From positions 345,001 to 409,000 of the forward strand of contig NZ_JAFCKS010000001.1 in the NCBI RefSeq assembly GCF_018129995.1: a stretch of 64,000 nucleotides of DNA, read 5' to 3'. Positions 17,328 to 24,467 of the stretch are shown here, in pieces. This stretch comes from Bradyrhizobium sp. SZCCT0153. GTDB lineage: Bacteria; Pseudomonadota; Alphaproteobacteria; Rhizobiales; Xanthobacteraceae. Numbering within the stretch: the first letter of the stretch is position 1; each line of letters starts with the position of its first letter. The translations under genes were made by a program, and so were the position numbers. A model generated the notes under the pieces. It searched no databases. It had not been told where the DNA came from and was given only the letters and a program-made list of their open reading frames with translations.

Positions 17328-17376
17328 TCGCGTGGAGTAGTGATCGCGGGCAAGCCCTGCGATCAGATTTTCAGAC

Positions 17377-17415
17377 GCGGAAAGGCGGCCGCGGAAGCGG
17401 CCGCCTTCATTCCGT
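17377..17415. terminator. Bidirectional hairpin terminator between nitroreductase and ecfG
   Basis: AAGGCGGCCGC and GCGGCCGCCTT form an 11-bp stem around a GGAA tetraloop (17382-17407). A second pairing, CGGAA with TTCCG, extends it outward. It lies between two convergent genes and ends in short A/T runs on both sides, so it could terminate both. Confidence 0.7.
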
Positions 17416-17437
17416 CTCGGTCCGATGACGCCGGCCG

Positions 17438-17986
17438 TCAGCCGCCGCTGCCGCCGATCACGGCCCGCACGGTCTCGTCAGGCCCAAAATCCTCGGCGCC
17501 GTCGACATAGAGCAGCGCGGCGAGCTTGGAGCGGGCGCGGTTGACCCGGCTCTTGATCGTGCCGACGGCGCAGCCGCAGATCGAAGCCGCGTCCTCGTAG
17601 GAAAAGCCCGAGGCGCCGACCAGGATCAAGGCTTCGCGCTGATCCTGCGGAAGCTTGTCGAGCGCCGTGCGGAATTCCTCGAATTCGAGATGCGCATTCT
17701 GCGAGGGCTGCGTCTTCAGCGTCTTGGCGTAGTTGCCTTCGGCATCCTCCACCTCGCGCCGCCGCTTGCGATAGTCGGAGCGGAACAGGTTGCGCAGGAT
17801 CGTGAACAGCCACGCCGGCAGATTGGAGCCGGGCTGGAACGAGTCGATGTTGGCAAGCGCGCGCAACAGCGTCTCCTGCACCAGATCGTCGGCGCGATCG
17901 GCGTTGCCGCTGAGCGAGATGGCGAACGCGCGCAGACTGGGCACGGCCGCCAGGATGTCGTTACGCAGGGAGTCCGTGAGAGGCAT
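17438..17986 (-). CDS. ecfG: ECF sigma factor EcfG (general stress response)
   Basis: 182 residues. Sigma region 2 is seen in DRADDLVQETLLRALANIDSFQPGSNLPAWLFTILRNLFRSDYRKRRRE and region 4 in LPQDQREALILVGASGFSYEDAASICGCAVGTIKSRVNRAR. The length and the DAASICGCAVGTIKSR recognition helix match EcfG, which directs RNA polymerase to GGAAC-16/17-CGTT promoters under stress. The ATG overlaps the nepR stop codon (TAATG), so the sigma factor is translationally coupled to its anti-sigma factor, as in other Rhizobiales. In the unstressed cell NepR holds it; phosphorylated PhyR, from the divergent gene, releases it. Confidence 0.95.
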   Translation of the reverse strand: MPLTDSLRNDILAAVPSLRAFAISLSGNADRADDLVQETLLRALANIDSFQPGSNLPAWLFTILRNLFRSDYRKRRREVEDAEGNYAKTLKTQPSQNAHLEFEEFRTALDKLPQDQREALILVGASGFSYEDAASICGCAVGTIKSRVNRARSKLAALLYVDGAEDFGPDETVRAVIGGSGG

Positions 17987-18219
17987 TAATCCCTCCCATT
18001 GTTGTTGTCGTTGGAGCCCCCATTGGCTTGATCTTGGGGAGTACCTCCCGGCGCATCAAGCTTCTTGATCAACTCGGCGAACCGGTCCGGAACCCCCTGC
18101 CGCACCACGTCGTCGTACATGGCACGCAGTTGATGCCCAATCCGGGATTGTATCTCCGGAGTGAGCCCTCCTTTACCGGGGGTCGTGCTTTTGCTGGCTT
18201 GAGACTTGAGATCTTTCAT
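17986..18219 (-). CDS. nepR: Anti-sigma factor NepR
   Basis: 77 residues from an ATG at 18219; an upstream in-frame start at 18303 would give 105 residues but NepR proteins are short. The core is two predicted helices, QSRIGHQLRAMYDDVVRQG and PDRFAELIKKL, flanked by low-complexity tails (GGTPQDQANGGSNDNNNGRD). These are the hallmarks of NepR, which binds EcfG in resting cells and is captured by the sigma-like domain of phosphorylated PhyR. It is the first gene of the nepR-ecfG unit and diverges from phyR. A GGAAC motif on this strand near 18326 may let EcfG autoregulate the unit. Confidence 0.9.
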   Translation of the reverse strand: MKDLKSQASKSTTPGKGGLTPEIQSRIGHQLRAMYDDVVRQGVPDRFAELIKKLDAPGGTPQDQANGGSNDNNNGRD

Positions 18220-18300
18220 GACCTGTTCCACGTTTCCCCGAGTTAAGTGACTGTAAAATCGAGAAGTTTCCTCAACCGGGAGCCGTTCCCTGGATAGGCT

Positions 18301-18326
18301 CAATGCGAGCTGCGAGAAAAAGTTCC
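18301..18326 (-). promoter_or_regulatory. Candidate EcfG promoter for nepR-ecfG
   Basis: On the minus strand GGAAC (18326-18322), 16 bases, then CATT; the EcfG consensus is GGAAC-16/17-CGTT, so one -10 base differs. It lies about 80 bases upstream of the preferred nepR start. Its -35 lies in the left arm of a palindrome whose right arm holds the phyR -35. Confidence 0.5.
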
Positions 18327-18344
18327 GCCTGATGCGGAACTTTT
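18318..18344. repeat. 27-bp inverted repeat carrying back-to-back GGAAC motifs
   Basis: AAAAGTTCCGC, five bases, GCGGAACTTTT. Each arm contains the EcfG -35 hexamer core (GGAAC), pointing outward toward nepR on one strand and phyR on the other. It could be a symmetric promoter or a terminator-like hairpin; the promoter reading is preferred because it lies between divergent genes. Confidence 0.6.
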
Positions 18345-18360
18345 CTGAAGCTGAGGCGTC
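18336..18360 (+). promoter_or_regulatory. Candidate EcfG promoter for phyR
   Basis: GGAAC (18336-18340), 16 bases, CGTC (18357-18360): one mismatch from the GGAAC-16/17-CGTT consensus. It is about 80 bases upstream of the phyR start. Autoactivation of phyR by EcfG is known in related bacteria. Confidence 0.6.
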
Positions 18361-18438
18361 ATCAGCCCAGCAGGGGAACCCGGGCCCCCCGCGTATTGCC
18401 TTTACCTTGAGGTTGGCCCGAAGATGAATGGAGTGGGG

Positions 18439-19245
18439 ATGTCCCGTTCACAGCTTGTTGCTGAACACTTGCCGTTGTTGCGCCGGTACGCGCGCGCCCT
18501 GACGGGCAGCCAGGCCTCCGGTGACGCCTATGTCGCAGCCATGTTGGAAGCCATGCTGGGAGATCCGTCGGTGCTCGACGAGAGCCACGGGCCGCGCGTT
18601 GGGCTGTTCCGGCTGTTTACCCAGATCTGGAATTCCGTCTCCGTCAACGACGATGCAGAGGTGACGACCCTGCCGATGCCGCCCGAGCGGCGGCTGTCGA
18701 ACATCACGCCGCTGCCGCGGCAGGCTTTCCTGCTGCTCTCGCTCGAGGGATTTTCGGAAGAGGAGGTCGGCTACATTCTCGGCACCGACGTCGCCGAGAC
18801 GCGGCGGCTTGCCGATGCCGCAGGCCGGGAGATGGCCGCCGAGATCGCCACCGACGTGCTGATCATCGAGGACGAGACCTTCATCGCCATGGACCTCGAG
18901 AGCCTGGTGAAGAATCTGGGCCACAACGTCGTCGGCGTCGCGCGCACCCACGCCGATGCGGTGGCGCTGGCCAAGAACAAGCGGCCCGGCCTGATCCTCG
19001 CGGACATCCAGCTCGCCGACGGCTCGTCGGGCCTCGACGCCGTCAACGAGCTGCTCCGCACCTTCGAGGTGCCGGTCGTGTTCATCACCGCATATCCGGA
19101 GCGCTTCCTTACCGGCGAGCGCCCCGAGCCGGCGTTCCTGATCTCGAAACCGTTCCAGCCCGCAATGGTGTCGGCGGTGGCGAGCCAGGCGCTGTTCTTC
19201 CAGCGCAACTCGCGCAACCGCGCGCCAAAGGTCCCTGCGGCCTGA
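18439..19245 (+). CDS. phyR: Response regulator / anti-anti-sigma factor PhyR
   Basis: 268 residues from the ATG at 18439, which has a GGAG ribosome site; an ATG at 18424 adds five residues. The N-terminal half (about 1-125) is an EcfG-like sigma domain that cannot bind DNA but binds NepR (LPRQAFLLLSLEGFSEEEVGYILG). The C-terminal half is a receiver domain with acidic pair E144/D145, phosphoacceptor D189 (ILADIQLADG), T217 in FITAYPER and K237 in SKPFQP. Upon phosphorylation PhyR sequesters NepR and frees EcfG. No PhyK-type HWE histidine kinase gene is adjacent, so the input kinase lies elsewhere. Confidence 0.96.
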   Translation: MSRSQLVAEHLPLLRRYARALTGSQASGDAYVAAMLEAMLGDPSVLDESHGPRVGLFRLFTQIWNSVSVNDDAEVTTLPMPPERRLSNITPLPRQAFLLLSLEGFSEEEVGYILGTDVAETRRLADAAGREMAAEIATDVLIIEDETFIAMDLESLVKNLGHNVVGVARTHADAVALAKNKRPGLILADIQLADGSSGLDAVNELLRTFEVPVVFITAYPERFLTGERPEPAFLISKPFQPAMVSAVASQALFFQRNSRNRAPKVPAA

Positions 19246-19389
19246 GCTGGCGCGGCCCGCCATTCGGCGATGACGATTTGATCCGGCGTGCTGCAGGGCA
19301 CGCCGGATTTTTCGTGCCTGCTTGAGCCGCTTGACGGGCGTTGCGTTCGCCGCCCATACCTCGTGCATTCCCCAATCGGAGCCGCACCA

Positions 19390-19989
19390 ATGGACCAGCA
19401 ACTCCTCGACCGCCTCGCCATCCGCGACCTCGTCGAGAACTGGGCGGTGTGGCGCGACGCCGGCGACTGGGAGCGCTTTGCCACGGTCTGGCATGAAGAG
19501 GGCTGGATGTCTGCCACCTGGTTTCAGGGACCGGCCCGGGAATTCATGCGCGTCAGCCAGGAGGGCTTTGCCAAGGGCGTACGCATCCTGCATTTCCTCG
19601 GGGGCACCAGCATCGATCTCGCCGGCGAGCGGGCCATCGCCCAGACCAAAATGACGATCTCGCAGCGCGCGGGCGTGCATGACGTGCCTTGCGACGTCGT
19701 CTGCACCGGACGCTTCTACGATTTCCTGGAGAAACGGCAGGGAAAATGGGGCATCGTCCGCCGCCAGCCGATCTACGAGAAGGACCGGATCGACCCGGTC
19801 GATCCCGCTGCCACGCTTCAGCTCGACCAGAAGGTGCTCGCCGCGCTGCCCGAAGGCTACCGCCATCTCGCCTACATGCAGGAGCTGATCGGCTACAAGG
19901 TCAAGCGCGACATGCCGGGCCTCGCCGGGGCGGAGGTCGAGAAGCTCTATGGCGAGGGGCGGGAATGGCTGGCGGGGAAAGCCAAATAG
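19390..19989 (+). CDS. Nuclear transport factor 2 / SnoaL-like domain protein
   Basis: 199 residues. The N-terminal pattern (LLDRLAIRDLVENWAVWRDAGDWERFATVWHEEGWM) and the following beta strands are those of SnoaL-like NTF2-fold proteins, which include small hydrolases, isomerases and binding proteins; the fold gives no single reaction. A C-terminal extension of about 60 residues (PEGYRHLAYMQELIGYKVKRDMPGL) is shared with a subgroup seen in Proteobacterial catabolic regions. No signal peptide is visible, so it is probably cytosolic. It stands alone, followed by a hairpin at 20023-20051. Function unassigned. Confidence 0.75.
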   Translation: MDQQLLDRLAIRDLVENWAVWRDAGDWERFATVWHEEGWMSATWFQGPAREFMRVSQEGFAKGVRILHFLGGTSIDLAGERAIAQTKMTISQRAGVHDVPCDVVCTGRFYDFLEKRQGKWGIVRRQPIYEKDRIDPVDPAATLQLDQKVLAALPEGYRHLAYMQELIGYKVKRDMPGLAGAEVEKLYGEGREWLAGKAK

Positions 19990-20022
19990 CCCGAAGCAAA
20001 AGTGACCCCCAGACAAAAGTAA

Positions 20023-20051
20023 GGCGCGACTGGCATCACCACAGTCGCGCC
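20023..20051. terminator. Hairpin after the SnoaL-like gene
   Basis: GGCGCGACTG and CAGTCGCGCC form a perfect 10-bp stem with a nine-base loop, 33 bases after the stop codon. There is no T tract, so termination efficiency is uncertain. Confidence 0.55.
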
Positions 20052-20193
20052 CTACGTCGCCGGCTTATGGGGCAGGGGGGAATAGCCGGCTGTTGAGACG
20101 ACTCCCTGGCGCGGGAGTCGTTCCAGGGGCCTGCGAAATTTTTTGTGCGGGCTGCGGTGATTTCCGCACACGGTTAAGTGATCTTAACGGACG

Positions 20194-20219
20194 AGAACTC
20201 CCGGTCGTGTCCTCGCGTT
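20194..20219 (+). promoter_or_regulatory. Possible EcfG promoter (one -35 mismatch)
   Basis: AGAAC, 17 bases, CGTT upstream of the small exported-protein gene at 20257. The -10 is perfect, the -35 differs by one base from GGAAC. Distance to the start codon is 38 bases. Confidence 0.4.
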
Positions 20220-20256
20220 GTTCCCGCGATCGCCATGGGGCGAGGGGTCGACAGTC

Positions 20257-20676
20257 ATGTCACAGATTAAAAAGGTATTTTTCGGTGTCGTCGCGATTGC
20301 CGCGACGCTTGGTGCCGTCCAGGTCGGTGCCGTCCAGCTGACCTCCGGCCACGATCTGGCCGACCGCTGGCAGGCGGTCGCCGACAAGCCGGTCAACAAC
20401 GTCAATCGTTCCAGCAAAGCCGACAGGCTCGCCGACATCAGGCAGGCGGGGGTTCCGACCCGCACGGTGTCGATGCGGCTGAACGATCTGGCCGACACCT
20501 CGGTGCTGCTGCGCGTCCCCGCGGTGATCGAGACCGGGAACGCCAAGCCGCCCATGCTGCTCCAGAGTCAGGACCAGAAGCAGAGCCGCAAAAAGCCGAC
20601 GATCGCCTGCGAGCCGATGGTCAGCTCCCTGACCGAGGTTGCAAAACTGCTCCAGCCCGGCCGCTGCGTGACCTGA
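20257..20676 (+). CDS. Small exported protein of unknown function
   Basis: 139 residues from ATG 20257 with a GAGGGG ribosome site. A typical signal peptide (KKVFFGVVAIAATLGAVQVGA) is followed by a mature part of about 110 residues with two cysteines near the end (ACEPMVSSL and GRCVT) that could form a disulfide in the periplasm. I recognise no catalytic motif. Comparable short proteins appear in Bradyrhizobium and relatives, so it is probably a lineage-specific envelope protein. An EcfG-like promoter precedes it, hinting at stress control. It ends at a GC-rich hairpin (20701-20720). Confidence 0.65.
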   Translation: MSQIKKVFFGVVAIAATLGAVQVGAVQLTSGHDLADRWQAVADKPVNNVNRSSKADRLADIRQAGVPTRTVSMRLNDLADTSVLLRVPAVIETGNAKPPMLLQSQDQKQSRKKPTIACEPMVSSLTEVAKLLQPGRCVT

Positions 20677-20700
20677 TTTGCGTGGGCCACTGGGGCAGTC

Positions 20701-20720
20701 GCCCTCCGCCGGGAGGGCGA
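20701..20720. terminator. GC-rich hairpin after the exported-protein gene
   Basis: CGCCCTCC and GGAGGGCG form an 8-bp stem with a GCCG loop, 24 bases after the stop codon. It separates this gene from htpG. No T tract. Confidence 0.5.
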
Positions 20721-20734
20721 TCGCTCGCGTCCAC

Positions 20735-20762
20735 TTGATCCCCCGCCCCCTCGCGTTATATC
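20735..20762 (+). promoter_or_regulatory. Candidate RpoH (heat-shock sigma) promoter for htpG
   Basis: CTTG (20735-20738), 17 bases, GTTATAT (20756-20762). The alphaproteobacterial RpoH consensus is CTTG, 17-18 bases, CYTATNT, so six of seven -10 positions fit. It is 37 bases upstream of the htpG ATG, and htpG is a classic RpoH target. Confidence 0.65.
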
Positions 20763-20799
20763 CCGGGTTTGTTCCCCTTTCGATTGACCGGGTAAACGC

Positions 20800-22677
20800 A
20801 TGACGACGTCAGACACGGCTGTGCATACGCAGCCCTTCCAGGCCGAGGTTTCCGAGCTCCTGCACCTGATGGTGCACTCTGTCTATTCCGAGACCGACAT
20901 CTTCCTGCGCGAGCTCGTCTCCAACGCCTCGGATGCCTGCGACAAGCTGCGCTATGAAGCCATCGCCAGCCCGGCGCTGCTGGGCGAGGGCGACGCGCTC
21001 AAGATCCGCATCATTCCGAACAAGACGGCCGGAACGCTGACGATCGCCGACAACGGCATCGGCATGGAGCGGCAGGAGCTGATCGACCACCTCGGCACCA
21101 TCGCCCGCTCCGGCACCAAGGCGTTCGTGTCGAAGCTGAAGGAGGCCAAGGATGGCCTCGGCCTGATCGGCCAGTTCGGCGTCGGCTTCTATTCCGCTTT
21201 CATGGTCGCCGACAAGATCGCCGTGGTCAGCCGCCGTGCCGGCGAGAGCGACGTCTGGACCTGGACGTCGTCCGGCGGCTCCGGCTTCGAGATCGCGCGG
21301 GCGAGCGACGAGGAAGCGGCGCGCGTGGCCCGCGGCACCGAGATCGTCCTGCACCTGAAGGACGACGCCAGGAAATTTATCGAGGCCTACGAGATCGAGC
21401 GCATCGTCGGGGCCTATTCCGACAACATCCTGTTTCCCATCGAGCTGGTGCCGGAGGAGGGCGAGCCGCGCCAGATCAATTCGGCGAGCGCGCTGTGGCA
21501 GCGCTCGAGATCCGAGCTGACGGCAGAGGACTACAAGAAGGCCTATCAGCAGATCGCATCCGCCTTCGACGATCCCGCGATGACGCTGCATTATCGCGCC
21601 GAGGGCCGCTATTCCTACGCCGTGCTGCTGTTCGCGCCGTCGACCAAGCCGTTCGACCTGTTCGAGCCGAACCGCAAGGGGCGCGTCAAGCTCTACGTCC
21701 GCCGCGTCTTCATCACCGATGACGCCGATCTGCTGCCGGGCTATCTCCGCTTCATCCGCGGCGTCGTCGACAGCGAGGATCTCCCGCTCAACATCTCGCG
21801 CGAGATGCTCCAGAACAATCCGCAGCTCGCGCAAATCCGGAAAGCCGTGGCGACCCGCGTGCTGTCCGAGCTCGAAAGCCTTGCGGAGAAGGATCCGGAG
21901 AACTTTGCAAAGATCTGGGAGGCCTTCGGCGCGGTGCTGAAGGAAGGCATCTACGAGGATTTCGAACGCCGCGAAAAGCTGCTGGCGCTGTCGCGCTTTA
22001 CCACGACCTCCGGCGAGAAGCGCTCGCTCAAGGACGTCATCGCCGATTTCAAGCCGAACCAGACCGAGATCTATTATCTCGTCGGTGACAGCATCGAGCG
22101 GCTGAAGTCGAGCCCGCGGCTCGAGGCGGCGACCGCGCGCGGCATCGAGGTGCTGCTGCTTTCAGATCCCGTCGACGCCTTCTGGACCTCGATGCCATCG
22201 GAGTTCGAGGGCAAGCCGCTGAAGTCGCTGAGCCAGGGCGATCTCAACCTCGACCTGATCCCGCGCCTCGACGAGGCGGACGAGGCGAAGAAGGACGAGC
22301 CGGTCGCCGACGAGGCCGCCACCATCGCAATGATCAAGTCCGCGCTCGGCGAGCGTGTCAGCGACGTCAAGGCTTCGACGCGCCTCACCAGTTCGGCCTC
22401 TTGCCTCGTCGCCGACAGCCAGGGACCGAGCCGCGAGCTCGAGCGCATTCTGGCCCAGCAGAACCGCGGCATGCGCAGCAAGCCGATCCTCGAGATCAAT
22501 CTGCGCCATCCGCTGGTCACGGCGATCACCAAGGCTCAGGCCGGCTCCTCCGCGGTCGACGATCTCAGCTTGCTGCTGCTCGAACAGGCGCAGATCCTGG
22601 ACGGCGAGTTGCCGGAAGACCCTGCCGCGTTTGCGGCCAGGCTGAACCGTCTGGTGTTGCAGGGGCTCGGCGGGTAG
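20800..22677 (+). CDS. htpG: Molecular chaperone HtpG (Hsp90)
   Basis: 625-residue bacterial Hsp90. The GHKL ATPase domain carries [14 protein letters not shown] (motif N1), TIADNGIGM (DxGxG), and [17 protein letters not shown] (GxxGxG lid). The middle domain contains the catalytic Arg region [13 protein letters not shown], and the C-terminal dimerisation domain ends the protein at usual bacterial length. It acts in the cytosol in ATP-driven folding and remodelling of client proteins. A putative RpoH promoter lies directly upstream. It is monocistronic between two unrelated genes. Confidence 0.98.
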   Translation: MTTSDTAVHTQPFQAEVSELLHLMVHSVYSETDIFLRELVSNASDACDKLRYEAIASPALLGEGDALKIRIIPNKTAGTLTIADNGIGMERQELIDHLGTIARSGTKAFVSKLKEAKDGLGLIGQFGVGFYSAFMVADKIAVVSRRAGESDVWTWTSSGGSGFEIARASDEEAARVARGTEIVLHLKDDARKFIEAYEIERIVGAYSDNILFPIELVPEEGEPRQINSASALWQRSRSELTAEDYKKAYQQIASAFDDPAMTLHYRAEGRYSYAVLLFAPSTKPFDLFEPNRKGRVKLYVRRVFITDDADLLPGYLRFIRGVVDSEDLPLNISREMLQNNPQLAQIRKAVATRVLSELESLAEKDPENFAKIWEAFGAVLKEGIYEDFERREKLLALSRFTTTSGEKRSLKDVIADFKPNQTEIYYLVGDSIERLKSSPRLEAATARGIEVLLLSDPVDAFWTSMPSEFEGKPLKSLSQGDLNLDLIPRLDEADEAKKDEPVADEAATIAMIKSALGERVSDVKASTRLTSSASCLVADSQGPSRELERILAQQNRGMRSKPILEINLRHPLVTAITKAQAGSSAVDDLSLLLLEQAQILDGELPEDPAAFAARLNRLVLQGLGG

Positions 22678-22720
22678 CGGGCCCGCCAGCGACACCTCAC
22701 CTTGCCGTCATCTGTCCTCA

Positions 22721-22746
22721 GGAACAGTCGCGCGCGCCGGGATGTT
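22721..22746 (+). promoter_or_regulatory. Possible EcfG promoter upstream of DUF3551 gene
   Basis: GGAAC (22721-22725), 17 bases, TGTT (22743-22746): one -10 mismatch from the EcfG consensus. It starts 85 bases before the DUF3551 start codon. Weak on its own. Confidence 0.35.
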
Positions 22747-22805
22747 GTGTCATATGAAGCCGTCGGCATCGACGTTGCCGAGGTGACCTATTCGAGGATT
22801 TCTCC

Positions 22806-23087
22806 ATGCGTCTGCCGCTCCTGACCCTCACTGCGATATTCACGCTGCTGGGCGCAGCGGATGCCAGTGCGCAGAGGTACGATCCGGCCTATCCCGTATG
22901 CATGCACCGCTACACCGGCGGCGGCTTGGGTGGCGGGGGCGGTGACTATTTTGACTGCTCCTTCACCTCGTTGCCGCAATGCCGCGCCACGGCGTCGGGC
23001 CTTGCCGCGACCTGCGACCTCAATCCCTATTACGCCTTCAACGAACCGCTGCCGCCCCGCCGGCGTCACAAGAAGGTGCACCAGTAG
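22806..23087 (+). CDS. DUF3551 domain-containing exported protein
   Basis: 93 residues. The N-terminus is a signal peptide (RLPLLTLTAIFTLLGAADASA, cleavage likely after ASA), followed by the DUF3551 pattern YPVCMHRY...YFDCSFTSLPQCRATASGLAATCDLNPYYAF. Four conserved cysteines suggest two disulfides in the periplasm. DUF3551 proteins are short, multi-copy and nearly confined to Bradyrhizobiaceae; their function is unknown. The Gly-rich linker (GGGLGGGGG) is longer than usual. A broken second copy follows immediately downstream, so the pair was probably a tandem duplication. Confidence 0.9.
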   Translation: MRLPLLTLTAIFTLLGAADASAQRYDPAYPVCMHRYTGGGLGGGGGDYFDCSFTSLPQCRATASGLAATCDLNPYYAFNEPLPPRRRHKKVHQ

Positions 23088-23143
23088 CAGCAGGCGACGC
23101 GGTTTCCGGTGCCAGGATTGAGGCGTCGCACAGTGGGCCTGGT

Positions 23144-23230
23144 GTGACTGTCGGTGCGGTGCTCATGGCCGTGCCGTCACACGCGCAGACCTTCGATCCC
23201 CGCTATCTCGTCTGCAGGCACGTCGGTAGC
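23144..23230 (+). pseudogene. Degenerate DUF3551 copy (N-terminal fragment)
   Basis: An in-frame stretch translates to a signal-peptide tail and the start of DUF3551 (LMAVPSHAQTFDPRYLVCRHV), then loses the family pattern and meets the convergent hydrolase gene. The second half, with the other cysteines, is absent. This reads as a remnant of a tandem DUF3551 duplicate. Confidence 0.6.
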
Positions 23231-23266
23231 GCTCACGCGGTCGCTGGTGCGATGGAGCAGGTAGGA

Positions 23267-24010
23267 CTACCGGTTGCGCATGCCAGCGGATGACGGAGCC
23301 TTGTTCACCGCCGCGTTGATTGCTGCGGTCAATTGCCAGGTCATCTGGTCCGTCGTCCAGTCGCTTGCGTGCAGCCTGGTGTCGTCGCCCGGGTCGACCA
23401 TCCGGTCGAATGAAATCCCTGCGATATCGTGCCAGCCCTTCATCAGCTCGAAGCGGCGAAAGACATTGACGCGCTTCTTATGTGCGATGTCGCTGATCGC
23501 CTCGACCATTGCGATCGCCTTGCCGATCTTGGCCCGTGTCAGCAGCGCCGGCACATACTGCAGGTCCATTAGAATCACGTCGATCCGCTTGGCCGCCAGA
23601 AGTTCGTCGACACCTTTACGGATCGCCTTCGTGGTATCCCTGAAAGAAGGAGGGTTCTGATCGGCGGGTTGCCAAACTGAGTTGGTGCCGACCTGCCAGA
23701 TAACGAGGTCGGGATTCAGGTCGAGGACGTCGCGCTGGAATCGCTTGAACTCTTCAGGAGCCTCTTGGCCGCCGATGCCCCGGTTGATCACGTCGATCGT
23801 TGCCTTCGGAAATTGCGACCGAAACTGGATCCGAAGGTCCGCCAGCAGTCGTTGGGGATAGGGCGTGATACCTCCTTCGCCCGCCGTGGTCGACGAGCCG
23901 ATCGCGACCACCTTGACCTGTCCGTCGCCGCTCAGCCGGTTGAAAAGATTGGTCAGCCGTTGCCGGAACGGCGTTGCCTGAACCGGAATTTGTGAGGGGT
24001 CGAGAGCCAC
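23267..24010 (-). CDS. SGNH/GDSL hydrolase family protein
   Basis: 247 residues from a GTG at 24010 with an AGGGAGG ribosome site. SGNH blocks are visible in order: the nucleophile in AIGSSTTAGEG (block I), Gly in NRGIGGQEAPEE (block II), Asn in VIWQVGTNSVW (block III), and a C-terminal DxxH (DDTRLHASDW, block V). It may be an esterase, lipase or deacetylase. There is no signal peptide; the product seems cytosolic. The 3' part of a broken Bug-type receptor gene lies just upstream, so this is a region of gene turnover. Substrate unknown. Confidence 0.85.
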   Translation of the reverse strand: MALDPSQIPVQATPFRQRLTNLFNRLSGDGQVKVVAIGSSTTAGEGGITPYPQRLLADLRIQFRSQFPKATIDVINRGIGGQEAPEEFKRFQRDVLDLNPDLVIWQVGTNSVWQPADQNPPSFRDTTKAIRKGVDELLAAKRIDVILMDLQYVPALLTRAKIGKAIAMVEAISDIAHKKRVNVFRRFELMKGWHDIAGISFDRMVDPGDDTRLHASDWTTDQMTWQLTAAINAAVNKAPSSAGMRNR

Positions 24011-24080
24011 GGGTCGCCTCCCTGTCGTGACCAGGACACCGCAAGGTAGAGCGAAGGATAGCCTGCTTGGACGAAGCCGC

Positions 24081-24330
24081 CTAGCGCCGTGTGCTTCTTT
24101 GCTCCTTCCGGATCCCCGACCGCTCCACCACCTTGCGCCAGCGCTCGGTCTCCGCGGTCAGCATGCCCCGAATGCGTCGGCGTTGCCGTGCGGCGGAATC
24201 CGCGCGATGGCGGCGACCGGCGCAATGCCCTTGGCGAAATCATACGGCAGCGCGGGGTCGAACGAGGCGTTGATCGCGTTCGCGCTACGCGTCCGAATGA
24301 CTGGATTTGCTGTCGCAAGAAACAAGCCGG
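24081..24330 (-). pseudogene. Remnant of a Bug-family (TTT) substrate-binding protein
   Basis: On the minus strand two pieces of a tripartite tricarboxylate transporter receptor are juxtaposed in different frames: an N-terminal-half piece (TANPVIRTRSANAINASFD, then DFAKGIAPVAAIARIP) and the extreme C-terminus (TAETERWRKVVERSGIRKEQ) ending at 24081. About two thirds of a normal Bug protein of roughly 320 residues is missing between them. No intact gene occupies the 457 bases between the hydrolase and the acyl-CoA synthetase; this debris fills most of it. Confidence 0.7.
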
Positions 24331-24467
24331 GCCGCACGGCGATCCCCTCGGCTTGGTAAAGGATCACTAGAGTTAATCGCGCACTAACCGCGCTTTACCT
24401 TGTCTCTTAACACCTGGGCAGGGCGTGCGAGCTAAGCTGCCGGAACCAGCAGACACGTTCCGAAAGA

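Noticed and set aside
18318..18344. Terminator reading of the phyR/nepR palindrome
   Set aside because: It does follow the terminator shape with T-rich arm, but it lies between two divergent starts where no transcript should end; promoter use is more likely.
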